DNA from: an uncultured Prevotella sp.
Lineage (GTDB): Bacteria > Bacteroidota > Bacteroidia > Bacteroidales > Bacteroidaceae
Reading direction: 5' to 3'
Assembly: GCA_900769055.1 (NCBI GenBank)
Contig: CAAGFF010000029.1
Coordinates: 1 to 24,974 of the forward strand
Length of the DNA stretch: 24,974 bases
The position numbers and the translations under genes were made by a program. The notes below the pieces were generated by a model, which was not told the DNA's origin, made no database searches, and saw only the letters and a program-made list of their open reading frames with translations. This document shows positions 15,800 through 23,364 of this stretch, in pieces (position 1 is the stretch's first letter; every line of letters starts with the position of its first letter).

Positions 15800-16698
15800 A
15801 GTATTTTACAAAAGAAGTGCGCATAGCCCTTGTGGCCATTGTAGGACTCGTGGTGCTGTATTTTGGCATGAACTTCCTTAAGGGCATGTCGTTGCTTGCC
15901 AACGACAACACTTACTATGTGAAGTTCAAGGACATCAGCGGCCTGTCGGCCTCCAACCCCATCTTTGCCGACGGCTATCAGGTTGGCGTAGTCAAGGATA
16001 TCGTCTACGACTATGAGACCAATGGCGATGTTGTCGTGAAGTTTGATGTCAACAACACCATGCGCATCCCCAAGGGAAGCTCGGCAGAGATTGTCAGCGA
16101 CCTCATGGGCAATGTCAAGATGAACCTTCTGCTTGCCAACAATCCACGTGAGAGGGTAGAGCCAGGAGACACCATCATCGGTGCCATTAATGGTGGCGCC
16201 ATGGGTAAGCTTGCTGCTATGTTGCCAACCTTCGAGAGAATGCTTCCCAAACTCGACTCCATAGTGTCAAGTCTCAACGCCATACTTGCCGACCCTGCCA
16301 TCAGGCAGTCGTTAGCCAATGTGCAGACCATAACATCCAACCTCACAGTTACAACCCGTGAGCTAAACACCATGATGGCGGGACTAAACAGTAATGTCCC
16401 CACCATGATGGGAAAGGCCAACAATGTTCTTGACAACACCGAGCGCCTGACGGCCAATCTTGCAGCTGTCGATGTGGCTGGTACCATGGCAAAAGTCGAC
16501 AAGACACTGGCTGAGGTGGAAACGTTTACTGCCAAGTTGAACAGTAACGATGGAAGTCTTGGACTGCTGATGAACGATCCGTCATTGTATTATAACCTCA
16601 CCTCTACCATGGGTAGTGCTGACTCCCTGCTTATCGACTTGCGTCAGCACCCAAAACGCTATGTTCATTTCTCGCTGTTCGGAAAGAAAGACAAGTGA
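15796..16698 (+). CDS. MlaD/MCE-family lipid transport protein
   Basis: This 300-residue protein has one N-terminal membrane helix (about 8-26, IALVAIVGLVVLYFGMNF). An MCE domain follows (about 38-115, TYYVKFKDISGLSASNPIFADGYQVG, IPKGSSAEI, LMGNVKMNL), then a long alpha-helical tail with repeated NxxLDNTERLTANL-like heptads. MCE proteins bind phospholipid in the periplasm as the substrate-binding part of an ABC-type lipid shuttle. The start codon overlaps the amidase stop (ATGA), so the two are translationally coupled. The MlaE/MlaF permease and ATPase are not present here and must lie elsewhere. Confidence 0.9.
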   Translation: MKYFTKEVRIALVAIVGLVVLYFGMNFLKGMSLLANDNTYYVKFKDISGLSASNPIFADGYQVGVVKDIVYDYETNGDVVVKFDVNNTMRIPKGSSAEIVSDLMGNVKMNLLLANNPRERVEPGDTIIGAINGGAMGKLAAMLPTFERMLPKLDSIVSSLNAILADPAIRQSLANVQTITSNLTVTTRELNTMMAGLNSNVPTMMGKANNVLDNTERLTANLAAVDVAGTMAKVDKTLAEVETFTAKLNSNDGSLGLLMNDPSLYYNLTSTMGSADSLLIDLRQHPKRYVHFSLFGKKDK

Positions 16699-16763
16699 TA
16701 GGGTAGGAAAAAGTGTACAAGTATGGCTTAATTTAAAAATTGTCTAAATTTGCTGGCATAATG

Positions 16764-16790
16764 TTTCACAAGCTTTCATGGCTTGTGAAA
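16764..16790. terminator. Hairpin downstream of mlaD
   Basis: TTTCACAAGC (16764-16773) and GCTTGTGAAA (16781-16790) form a perfect 10-bp stem with a 7-nt loop, 65 nt past the mlaD stop codon. There is no T run after it, so it may be a Rho-independent-like stop, an RNA 3' end stabiliser, or a protein-binding dyad. Confidence 0.45.
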
Positions 16791-16997
16791 TACTATTGTC
16801 TCACATGTTTTATGGTTTTTAACTGCTTGTTCCACTGAAATTTGGCAAATACATGTAAAAGCTATTCAAACAGTTTGTTATCAGAAGATTAGACATAGCC
16901 AAAGTACTATTATGGAAGGTTGTGCCATTGCTGATTGTAAAGTCCACATTACAAGCGGATTACGGACATTAGACCGCAGATGTTATAGCACAGGCGA

Positions 16998-17029
16998 TTT
17001 GCAATATAAAAAATAATTTGTTAATTTTG
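16998..17029 (+). promoter_or_regulatory. dnaA promoter
   Basis: TTTG (16998-17001) and TAATTTTG (17022-17029) match the Bacteroidota -33/-7 consensus with a 20-nt spacer. The dnaA start codon at 17088 is 58 nt downstream. Confidence 0.7.
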
Positions 17030-17087
17030 CACTCAGAATAATTTGACAAAGTCTACAAACGCAATATATTAATACATAATTATATAG

Positions 17088-18494
17088 ATGAAAGCAAGTC
17101 CTGATGCTCGTTGGGACAGCGCTCTTGCGCTCATACGTGAGAACGTCACCCAACAGCAATACGATACATGGTTCAGCCCCATCGTCTTCGAGTCTTTCGA
17201 CGAGGATAAGAAGGCGTTGCTGGTACAGGTACCCAGCCCCTTTGTGTATGAGTACCTTGAGGAAAACTATATCGACTTGCTCATAAAGGTTCTGCGCCGC
17301 ACTTTCTGTCCTGGCATCAGGCTCAACTACCGTGTCGTTACCGACAAGGAGCACAAGCTCTCTCAGGACATAGAGGCCGACCCAGTGGACATCGACAAGC
17401 CCAATGCCCGCACCAGGGCCAACGAGTCGCCAACTGTTCTCGATGCAGCACAGCCACAGCAGCTTGACCCGCAGCTAAATCCCCACTTGTCTTTCTCCAA
17501 TTACATTGAGGGCGACAGCAACAAGTTGCCACGCTCGGTTGGCATGTCCATTGCCGACCATCCAAACACCACGCAGTTCAACCCCATGTTCATCTACGGA
17601 CCGTCTGGATGTGGCAAGACGCACCTCATCAATGCTATCGGACTGCGTACCAAGCAGCTGTATCCGCAGAAGAGAGTGCTCTACATCAGTGCCCGTCTCT
17701 TTCAGGTGCAGTACACCAACTCCGTCCTCCAGCGCACCATCAACGACTTCATACGTTTCTATCAGACTATTGACATGCTGATAGTTGACGACATACAGGA
17801 GTGGATGACATCGCCTGCAACTCAGAACACGTTCTTCCACATCTTCGACCATCTGTTCCGCAACGGCAAGCGTATCATCCTTGCCTCCGACCGCCCACCT
17901 GTTGACCTGCAGGGAATGCCAGAGCGTCTTCTTACCCGTTTCTCCTGCGGCCTTATTGCCGAGCTTGAGAAGCCAAATGAGAAGCTGTGCATTGATATTC
18001 TTGAGAACAAGATACGCAAGGACGGTCTGAAGATTCCCCGTGACGTGGTGCAGTTTATTTCACAGACTGCCAATGGCAGCGTGCGCGACCTTCAGGGAGT
18101 CATCAACTCCCTTATGGCGTACTCCATAGTCTACAACAGCAATATCGACATGCGACTTGCCGAGAGGGTAATCAAGCGAGCCGTAAAGGTTGATGACAAG
18201 CCGCTGACGGTAGACGAGATTGTGGAGACTGTATGCAACCACTTCAATGTCTCACCATCGGCAGTTGGCGGCAAGAGCCGCAAGCGTGACCTTGTCGTTG
18301 CCCGTCAGGTGTCCATGTACCTTGCGCAGAAGTACACCAAGATGCCAGCAAGCCGTATTGGCAAGCTGGTAGGCAACCGCGACCATTCTACAGTCATACA
18401 CAGCTGCTCGCAGGTGGAGACACGCCTCAAAGTTGACAAGGATTTCTCTGACGAGATACAAAGCATAGAGAACTCTTTCAAGCTAAAAGGGTAA
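17088..18494 (+). CDS. dnaA: Chromosomal replication initiator protein DnaA
   Basis: This 468-residue protein is full length and has the four-domain layout. Domain I spans about 1-85 (WDSALALIRENVTQQQYDTWF). A variable linker follows at about 90-135. The AAA+ domain has Walker A GPSGCGKT (171-178), Walker B MLIVDDIQ (230-237) and the arginine-bearing RLLTRFSCGL. Domain IV (about 375-468) ends in the helix-turn-helix and signature ASRIGKLVGNRDHSTVIHSC. It binds 9-mer DnaA boxes and melts oriC. No box cluster is seen around the gene, and the neighbours are not dnaN or recF, which fits Bacteroidota where dnaA is often not beside the origin. It is convergent with the TonB receptor downstream, separated by hairpin E. 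Confidence 0.97.
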   Translation: MKASPDARWDSALALIRENVTQQQYDTWFSPIVFESFDEDKKALLVQVPSPFVYEYLEENYIDLLIKVLRRTFCPGIRLNYRVVTDKEHKLSQDIEADPVDIDKPNARTRANESPTVLDAAQPQQLDPQLNPHLSFSNYIEGDSNKLPRSVGMSIADHPNTTQFNPMFIYGPSGCGKTHLINAIGLRTKQLYPQKRVLYISARLFQVQYTNSVLQRTINDFIRFYQTIDMLIVDDIQEWMTSPATQNTFFHIFDHLFRNGKRIILASDRPPVDLQGMPERLLTRFSCGLIAELEKPNEKLCIDILENKIRKDGLKIPRDVVQFISQTANGSVRDLQGVINSLMAYSIVYNSNIDMRLAERVIKRAVKVDDKPLTVDEIVETVCNHFNVSPSAVGGKSRKRDLVVARQVSMYLAQKYTKMPASRIGKLVGNRDHSTVIHSCSQVETRLKVDKDFSDEIQSIENSFKLKG

Positions 18495-18503
18495 ACACTT
18501 GTA

Positions 18504-18614
18504 AGTGAAGAGTGAAGAATGAAGAGTGAAGAATCTTATAGTTTTATGATTGAAATAAGGCTGTAAAAAGCCACAGCCATTGGATTCTTCACTCTTCGTT
18601 TTTCACTCTTCACT
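18504..18614. terminator. Tandem-unit hairpin E between convergent genes (GTGAAGA units)
   Basis: The left arm (18505-18535) repeats GTGAAGA/ATGAAGA units. The right arm (18583-18613) is complementary at 29 of 31 positions. The 47-nt spacer holds a further stem, GGCTGT (18559-18564) with ACAGCC (18573-18578). It fills most of the gap between the stops of dnaA (18494) and the minus-strand receptor (18622), so a two-way transcription-stop role is likely, whatever its origin as a repeat. Confidence 0.75.
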
Positions 18615-18621
18615 CTGTTTG

Positions 18622-20667
18622 TTACAATTTGAACTTTATCGAGCCACCAGCCATTATCCATATTCCTGGCTGCTTGACCCCACCAATGTCGTAGTATCTG
18701 TGGCTGGTGATGTTGTCTGCCATGGCATACAGCAGGTAGTTGTCAGCTTTCCACATCACCTTGCAGTCGAGCTTGGCGTACGGATGAAATCCGTTCATGC
18801 GTTGCTGCCACCTCAGGGTCCAGCTTGCGCTAAGTCTGCTCCATATCTTATGGTCAAGAGCACAGGTGAGCTTGTGTCTCAGATATTCCAGTGCATATAG
18901 TGACTTGTATATCTGGTGTTCCGTCTCGTGTTCCTGATAGATGTACGCATATCCGGCCTTGAGCCTTGTAAGCAGGCCGCCCGGCCAAATCTCGTTCAGG
19001 TGCAGGGTGGCCTCGGCGGTAAATCCCATATTGTCAATCTTGCCGATATTCAGGGCATGGTATTTCGTGGCCTCCTCAGTCTCGTACACCCAGTCAATCA
19101 TGTTCTTTCCGTGGCTGTAGAAGCCGCTCATCAGCAGTTCAACTCCATGTGTGCGGTATTTTCCACCAATCTTGAACATCGATGTTTTCTCAGGTTTCAG
19201 CATCACGTCGCCCTGCTGTATGGAGTTGCTCGTATACAGGTCTGTATATGTCGGTACTCTCAGTGCCTCGTTCCATGACGCATACAGTTTCCAGTTGCTG
19301 TTTGGTCTGTAGCTGATGTCTACACCTGGGTACACGCCCATGTCGGCATTGATGTCGGAGTTGTAGTATGCCAGCAGACCGGCCGACAGCGTAAATCCTC
19401 CAATCAGAATGTTGTGTTCGGCAAAGAGGCTGGTGTTCGTCCTTTCGCCCCTTCGCGTGTATTGTCTGTCCGAACCATGTATGTTCTTGTATTCCTCCTC
19501 AGCGAGATAATCGCCGTAGGCAGTGCTGAGTATGCTTTCCTTCCTCAGGTCCGCACCGAGAGCCGTAGTACCGGCAGCCCATTTGAAGTGCATGCCAAGC
19601 GAGGCACCATAGACATCCAACCTGTGGTAGTTCTCTCCGGCACTTGCGCCCTCCATGCCTTTTATCAGCTGATAGTGGTCATAGTTGCGATGAGCGTACA
19701 CCATTGGGGTCAGCGTAAGAGTCGACAGCCATCCGCCGGCAGTGCCAGCAGGCTTCAGTTCTGCGCCAACCGAGGCTATGTACCTTCTTGTCTCCTCATA
19801 CTGGTTGTCGTATTTTGCGCTGTAGAACGTGCTGGCACCGTAGTCCTTCGATATTGCTCCAGCCTGCCAGTTCAGCTTCAGTCCCTGTGCGGAGAATGCT
19901 CCCTGGTAGAACATCTGCCTTTTCCTGAAGTCGCTGTTCAGCGTTCCTCCGTCGCTTTGGCCGTAGCCTCCGCTCACCTTGTTGCGCCATGCTCCGCTGG
20001 CAATAGCCACCGATGCGTTTCCGTCCCAGGTGCCAAAGCTGCCGGCGTTTGCCGCTACCCTGACATTGCTGTTGTCGTCGCACCTTGTCACGATGTTGAT
20101 GGCTCCGCTGAATGCCGATGAGCCAACGACCCTTGCCGAGGCACCTTCAAGCACCTCTATGCGCTCAATGTCATCAATACTTACCGGGAAGTCGGCAGCG
20201 TTGTGTCCTGTCTGTGGGTTCGAGATGTTCACGCCATTCAATAGAATGGTAATCTGGTCGAACGTGCCGCCGTTGATGGAGATGTCCGTCTGTACACCAA
20301 AACTACCGCGCTGACGGACATCCACGCCGGTAGTTAGTTTCAGAATGTCGTTGATGGTGGTAGCCTCCGCACGGTCAATGTCCTCGCGGGTAATCACCTC
20401 AACAATCTTTGCCGACTGCAAGGCAGTCAGCGGCGCCCTCGACCCGGTCACCACAACCTCGTCGAGCTTTACCTCCTCATGTGACAGCGAGTCATCGGCC
20501 AGATAGGTGCGGGTGCTTATGCCGTCGGCCTTGGCGTAGGTCAGGGTGGCGACACTCAGCATCCCTATCAGCACCTCTCGTCCGAGACATGCGAAGAGAG
20601 CGTAGCCATTCCTGCTGAAATGCTTGAACAGGATAGGAGAGCGCTTGTTGAAAATTTGTTTGTTCAT
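18622..20667 (-). CDS. TonB-dependent outer-membrane receptor
   Basis: From the chosen start at 20667 the protein has 681 residues; an in-frame ATG at 20715 lies upstream of the likely promoter box and is not used. The N-terminal region includes a hydrophobic stretch (GMLSVATLTYAKA) that could be the signal segment, preceded by an unusually long basic extension. The TonB box and plug follow: VKLDEVVVTGSRAP, INDILKLTTGVDVRQRG, ISINGGTFDQITILLNG and IERIEVLEGASARVVGSSAFSGAINIVT. A barrel of about 22 strands follows and ends in IKFKL, with the terminal hydrophobic residue typical of outer-membrane porins. The style is that of COG4206/BtuB-like receptors, but no cobalamin riboswitch is upstream, so the ligand (cobalamin, siderophore or other) is unknown. 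It is not a SusC type, because there is no partner lipoprotein and no N-terminal regulatory domain. Confidence 0.9.
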   Translation of the reverse strand: MNKQIFNKRSPILFKHFSRNGYALFACLGREVLIGMLSVATLTYAKADGISTRTYLADDSLSHEEVKLDEVVVTGSRAPLTALQSAKIVEVITREDIDRAEATTINDILKLTTGVDVRQRGSFGVQTDISINGGTFDQITILLNGVNISNPQTGHNAADFPVSIDDIERIEVLEGASARVVGSSAFSGAINIVTRCDDNSNVRVAANAGSFGTWDGNASVAIASGAWRNKVSGGYGQSDGGTLNSDFRKRQMFYQGAFSAQGLKLNWQAGAISKDYGASTFYSAKYDNQYEETRRYIASVGAELKPAGTAGGWLSTLTLTPMVYAHRNYDHYQLIKGMEGASAGENYHRLDVYGASLGMHFKWAAGTTALGADLRKESILSTAYGDYLAEEEYKNIHGSDRQYTRRGERTNTSLFAEHNILIGGFTLSAGLLAYYNSDINADMGVYPGVDISYRPNSNWKLYASWNEALRVPTYTDLYTSNSIQQGDVMLKPEKTSMFKIGGKYRTHGVELLMSGFYSHGKNMIDWVYETEEATKYHALNIGKIDNMGFTAEATLHLNEIWPGGLLTRLKAGYAYIYQEHETEHQIYKSLYALEYLRHKLTCALDHKIWSRLSASWTLRWQQRMNGFHPYAKLDCKVMWKADNYLLYAMADNITSHRYYDIGGVKQPGIWIMAGGSIKFKL

Positions 20668-20692
20668 AAACTTGTTTTTGGTAAAACGGCTG

Positions 20693-20700
20693 CAAAGGTA
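20693..20700 (-). promoter_or_regulatory. -7 box of the TonB receptor gene
   Basis: CAAAGGTA reads TACCTTTG on the minus strand, matching TAnnTTTG, 25 nt ahead of the start at 20667. The -33 position is not well conserved. The same octamer occurs on the plus strand at 20765-20772 for the divergent regulator gene. Confidence 0.5.
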
Positions 20701-20764
20701 AGGAGAAAATGACAAATGTGAAAATAATTTCAGCCAAATGTTACTCCTCTTCCCTTTTTATCAT

Positions 20765-20772
20765 TACCTTTG
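20765..20772 (+). promoter_or_regulatory. -7 box of the NtrC-type regulator operon
   Basis: TACCTTTG matches TAnnTTTG, 48 nt ahead of the start at 20821. No clear TTTG is found at the expected -33 distance. This suggests expression from the primary sigma factor, with no sigma-54 TGGC/TTGC pair seen. Confidence 0.5.
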
Positions 20773-20820
20773 CAAGAAGATAAATATTGTCAATCCACGC
20801 AAGCAGATAAAAGTATATAA

Positions 20821-22188
20821 ATGAAGAAAGGCAAAATACTGATAGTCGATGACAACGAGGCTCTGCTGGTCTCATTGCGCATGCTGCTTAACGATGTTTT
20901 TGCTGACATCGCCACAAGCACCAATCCCAACCTCATACCGTCGCTGCTGCGTAGCCAGCAGCCGGATGTGGTGTTGTTGGACATGAACTTCGGGCGCACG
21001 CTGAACAATGGCAATGAAGGCATCTACTGGTTGTCGCAGATACGCCGTCTGGCTCCGTCGGTAAGCGTTGTGCTCTTCACGGCCTACGCCGACATAGACC
21101 TTGCCGTGAGAGGCATAAAGGAGGGCGCAGCCGACTTCATAGTGAAACCTTTCGACAACGATGTCCTGATATCAAAACTCAAAGCTCTGGTACAACCATC
21201 GTCTAAAGCCTCACGCTCCGCCATAGCCCCCGAATGCTATTGGGGAACGTCGCCTGCCATGCAACAGCTGCACGGGATGGTGGAGAAAGTGGCTGTCACG
21301 GATGCCAACATTCTGATTATCGGAGAGAACGGCACGGGTAAGGAAGTGCTGGCGCGTGAAATCCATCGTCTGTCCTTCCGCTCAGACCATAAGATGGTGA
21401 CCGTTGATATGGGTGCCATTACCGAGACACTCTTCGAGAGCGAGCTGTTCGGTCATGTACGTGGAGCATTCACCGATGCCAAGGCCGACAAGCCAGGCAA
21501 GATGGAGATGGCCCAGGGCAGCACGCTATTCATGGACGAGATTGGCAATCTGTCATACGGCCTGCAGGCAAAGTTGCTCACAGCATTGCAGCGCCGTACC
21601 ATCATGCGTCTGGGTGGCACGAGAGAGATACCCATAGACATACGCCTTGTCACGGCTACCAACCGCAATCCGCAGCAGATGGTGCAGGAAGGAACATTCC
21701 GTGAGGACCTGCTGTACCGTATAAACACCATTTGCCTGCACCTTCCGCCATTGCGTGAGCGCCGGCAGGACATAGTGCCTCTTGCTGAGCTGTTCATAAA
21801 GAAATATTCCGACTTCTACAACAAGACCCCACTCCAACTCGACGCCAATACCCGCCAGCAACTGCTCGACTATCATTGGCCGGGAAATATCCGTGAACTG
21901 GAGCATGCTATGGAGAGGGCGGTGATATTAGGAGAGGCCACGGTCCCCCAAGGCACGGCCACCCTGCCCCCCGGTGGGGAGGGCTACCACGCGGATAATG
22001 GTGCGCAGCTTGCACCCCCCACCGGGAGGCAGGGAGGCCGTGTCGTGGATTGCTCTTTGGCCTCGATGGAGCGGGAACTCATCGCACGCACCATCCATGA
22101 ATGTGATGGCAATCTCTCACTTGTGGCGCAACGGCTCGATATTGCCCGTCAGACCTTATATAATAAAATAAAGAAATATGGACTCTAA
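20821..22188 (+). CDS. NtrC-family response regulator (REC, AAA+, Fis HTH) with in-frame palindromic insert
   Basis: This 455-residue regulator has a receiver domain (1-122) with acidic pocket D10/D11, phosphoacceptor Asp54 in LLDMNF and Lys109. A sigma-54-activator AAA+ domain follows (about 140-372) with Walker A GENGTGKE (168-175), Walker B LFMDE (236-240) and WPGNIREL. A Fis-type helix-turn-helix closes it (about 412-453, LSLVAQRLDIARQTLYNKI). The loop that contacts sigma-54 reads GAFTDA (215-220) rather than GAFTGA; I recall this variant in Bacteroidota activators, so it need not mean loss of activity. Residues 380-406, in the linker before the HTH, are encoded by an 81-bp palindromic repeat whose sister copy lies in the next gene. 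That kinase starts 11 nt before this gene's stop codon, so they are coupled and form a two-component pair. Confidence 0.93.
   Translation: MKKGKILIVDDNEALLVSLRMLLNDVFADIATSTNPNLIPSLLRSQQPDVVLLDMNFGRTLNNGNEGIYWLSQIRRLAPSVSVVLFTAYADIDLAVRGIKEGAADFIVKPFDNDVLISKLKALVQPSSKASRSAIAPECYWGTSPAMQQLHGMVEKVAVTDANILIIGENGTGKEVLAREIHRLSFRSDHKMVTVDMGAITETLFESELFGHVRGAFTDAKADKPGKMEMAQGSTLFMDEIGNLSYGLQAKLLTALQRRTIMRLGGTREIPIDIRLVTATNRNPQQMVQEGTFREDLLYRINTICLHLPPLRERRQDIVPLAELFIKKYSDFYNKTPLQLDANTRQQLLDYHWPGNIRELEHAMERAVILGEATVPQGTATLPPGGEGYHADNGAQLAPPTGRQGGRVVDCSLASMERELIARTIHECDGNLSLVAQRLDIARQTLYNKIKKYGL
21958..22038 (+). repeat. 81-bp palindromic element inside the NtrC-type regulator
   Basis: The ends CCCTGCCCCCCGGTGGGG (21962-21979) and CCCCACCGGGAGGCAGGG (22017-22034) are near-perfect inverted repeats, and the core contains GGTGCGCAGCTTGCACC, itself nearly palindromic. 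Hand alignment to the reverse complement of 22934-23014 gives 71 matches of 81 with no gaps. It encodes residues 380-406 in frame (ATLPPGG ... APPTGRQGG). Its G/C-run composition is unlike the surrounding coding sequence. Confidence 0.85.
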
Positions 22189-23347
22189 CGTCATCTTCGC
22201 CATACTATGCACGGCAGCCATATTCTTTATAGTATGCCTTGTGCTCCACCGCCGCTACCGCCGCACCATCGGCAAGGTGACGTTCCTCTTCAATGCCATC
22301 GACAACCTTGACTTCTCATTTAACTACCCCGAACAGGGGCGCGATAAGCTCGTAAACGAGTCGCTCAACCGCATACGTCGCATCATTGAGAAAGCGAGAT
22401 ACGACCTGATGGAGCGTGAACGGTATTACGAGCAGATTATCAATGCTGTATCGACAGGAATCATGGTGGTGGATGAGCGAGGCAGCGTCCTTCAGCACAA
22501 CGAGGCGGCACTGCGGTTGCTCGGTGTTGAAGCACTGACTTTCGAGAGCCAAGTGGCAGAGAAACTTGCTTCTGACGATTTCTCCGTGCGTGAAACCACT
22601 GCCATGCTTCATAACAAGAAAGTAAGAATACTTGCCTTCAGCGACATTCGAAACGAACTGTCATCACGCGAAATGGAGTCATGGACAAAGCTCATCCGTG
22701 TGCTCACACATGAGATTATGAATAATGTGGCTCCGATAACATCACTCAGTGAGACACTTAGCCATAAGGCTAAGGACAATGAGATAAAGGAAGGACTTGC
22801 GGTTATCAATTCCACAGGCAAACAACTTCTCAACTTCGTAGATAACTATCGCCGAATGACCCTCATTCCCCAACCGCAGCCCAAACTCTTCTACGTCAAA
22901 CCGTTCCTGGAGAGGATGGTGGCGATAGTAAGAGCCCCCCTGCCTCCCGGAGGGGGGTGCAAGCTGCGCACCGAAATCCGCATGGCAGCCCCCCCCACTG
23001 GGGGGCAGGGGGGCTTTGCTTCCCTTCTACTCTACGCAGACGAGAGCCTCATCGCCCATGTCGTGACAAACATACTGAAGAATGCCGTGGAAGCAGGAGC
23101 TACAGCCATCACCCTTGCCGCCTACACTGCCCCTGACGACTCTGTATGCATAGACATCAGCAACAACGGCAAGCCAATCCCCTCCGAAGAGGCACAACAA
23201 ATCTTCGTCCCCTTCTTCACCACCAAACCCACGGGCAGCGGCATTGGCCTTAGTATTTCCCGCCAGATAATGAAGCAGAGTGGCGGCAGCATCGAACTGA
23301 TTACCTCAGATAACGCTATGACATCATTCCGCCTGAAGTTTTCATAG
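22178..23347 (+). CDS. Sensor histidine kinase with PAS-like domain and in-frame palindromic insert
   Basis: This 389-residue kinase has one N-terminal membrane helix (about 5-23), a short cytoplasmic coiled segment, and a PAS-like region (about 85-160, INAVSTGIMVVDERGSVLQHN). The phosphoacceptor is His178 in RVLTHEIMNN. The ATPase domain has VVTNILKNAVEAGA (N box), ISNNGKPIPSE (G1) and PFFTTKPTGSGIGLSIS (G2). There is almost no periplasmic sensor, so it probably senses a cytoplasmic or membrane signal. Residues 253-279, between the dimerisation region and the N box, are encoded by an 81-bp palindromic repeat. They take the place where the sister kinase has a short strand (AWTVDIPES). The gene overlaps the regulator gene by 11 nt. 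It is convergent with the second two-component system, 17 nt away. Confidence 0.92.
   Translation: MDSNVIFAILCTAAIFFIVCLVLHRRYRRTIGKVTFLFNAIDNLDFSFNYPEQGRDKLVNESLNRIRRIIEKARYDLMERERYYEQIINAVSTGIMVVDERGSVLQHNEAALRLLGVEALTFESQVAEKLASDDFSVRETTAMLHNKKVRILAFSDIRNELSSREMESWTKLIRVLTHEIMNNVAPITSLSETLSHKAKDNEIKEGLAVINSTGKQLLNFVDNYRRMTLIPQPQPKLFYVKPFLERMVAIVRAPLPPGGGCKLRTEIRMAAPPTGGQGGFASLLLYADESLIAHVVTNILKNAVEAGATAITLAAYTAPDDSVCIDISNNGKPIPSEEAQQIFVPFFTTKPTGSGIGLSISRQIMKQSGGSIELITSDNAMTSFRLKFS
22934..23014 (-). repeat. 81-bp palindromic element inside the sensor kinase, reverse orientation
   Basis: This copy begins GCCCCCCTGCCTCCCGG and ends CACTGGGGGGCAGGGGGGC. Relative to the copy at 21958-22038 it is inverted. 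It encodes residues 253-279 in frame (APLPPGGG ... APPTGGQGG), with the same codon phase at its ends as the other copy, so either orientation reads through with Pro/Gly-rich flanks. Cargo residues in the middle differ (KLRTEIRM here). Confidence 0.85.
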
Positions 23348-23364
23348 TTGTCTTTTACTGCTAT

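Larger units (their letters stand above)
16699..17087. other. 389-bp intergenic region upstream of dnaA
   Basis: It holds a hairpin at 16764-16790 and the dnaA promoter at 16998-17029. A short open frame from ATG 16912 to TAA 17016 has no recognisable product, and the promoter elements lie within or just after it. No cluster of TTATCCACA-type DnaA boxes was found, so it does not look like the replication origin. Confidence 0.5.

Noticed and set aside
16912..17016. Small open frame (34 codons) upstream of dnaA
   Set aside because: No recognisable product or promoter of its own, and the -33 element of the dnaA promoter lies inside it.
16699..17087. Possible replication origin next to dnaA
   Set aside because: No cluster of DnaA boxes and no dnaN or recF neighbour. 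The gap is explained by a hairpin and a promoter.
19414..20121. Plus-strand open frame (235 codons) inside the TonB receptor
   Set aside because: Opposite a clear receptor plug and barrel. The translation is Ser/Val/Cys-rich with no motif.
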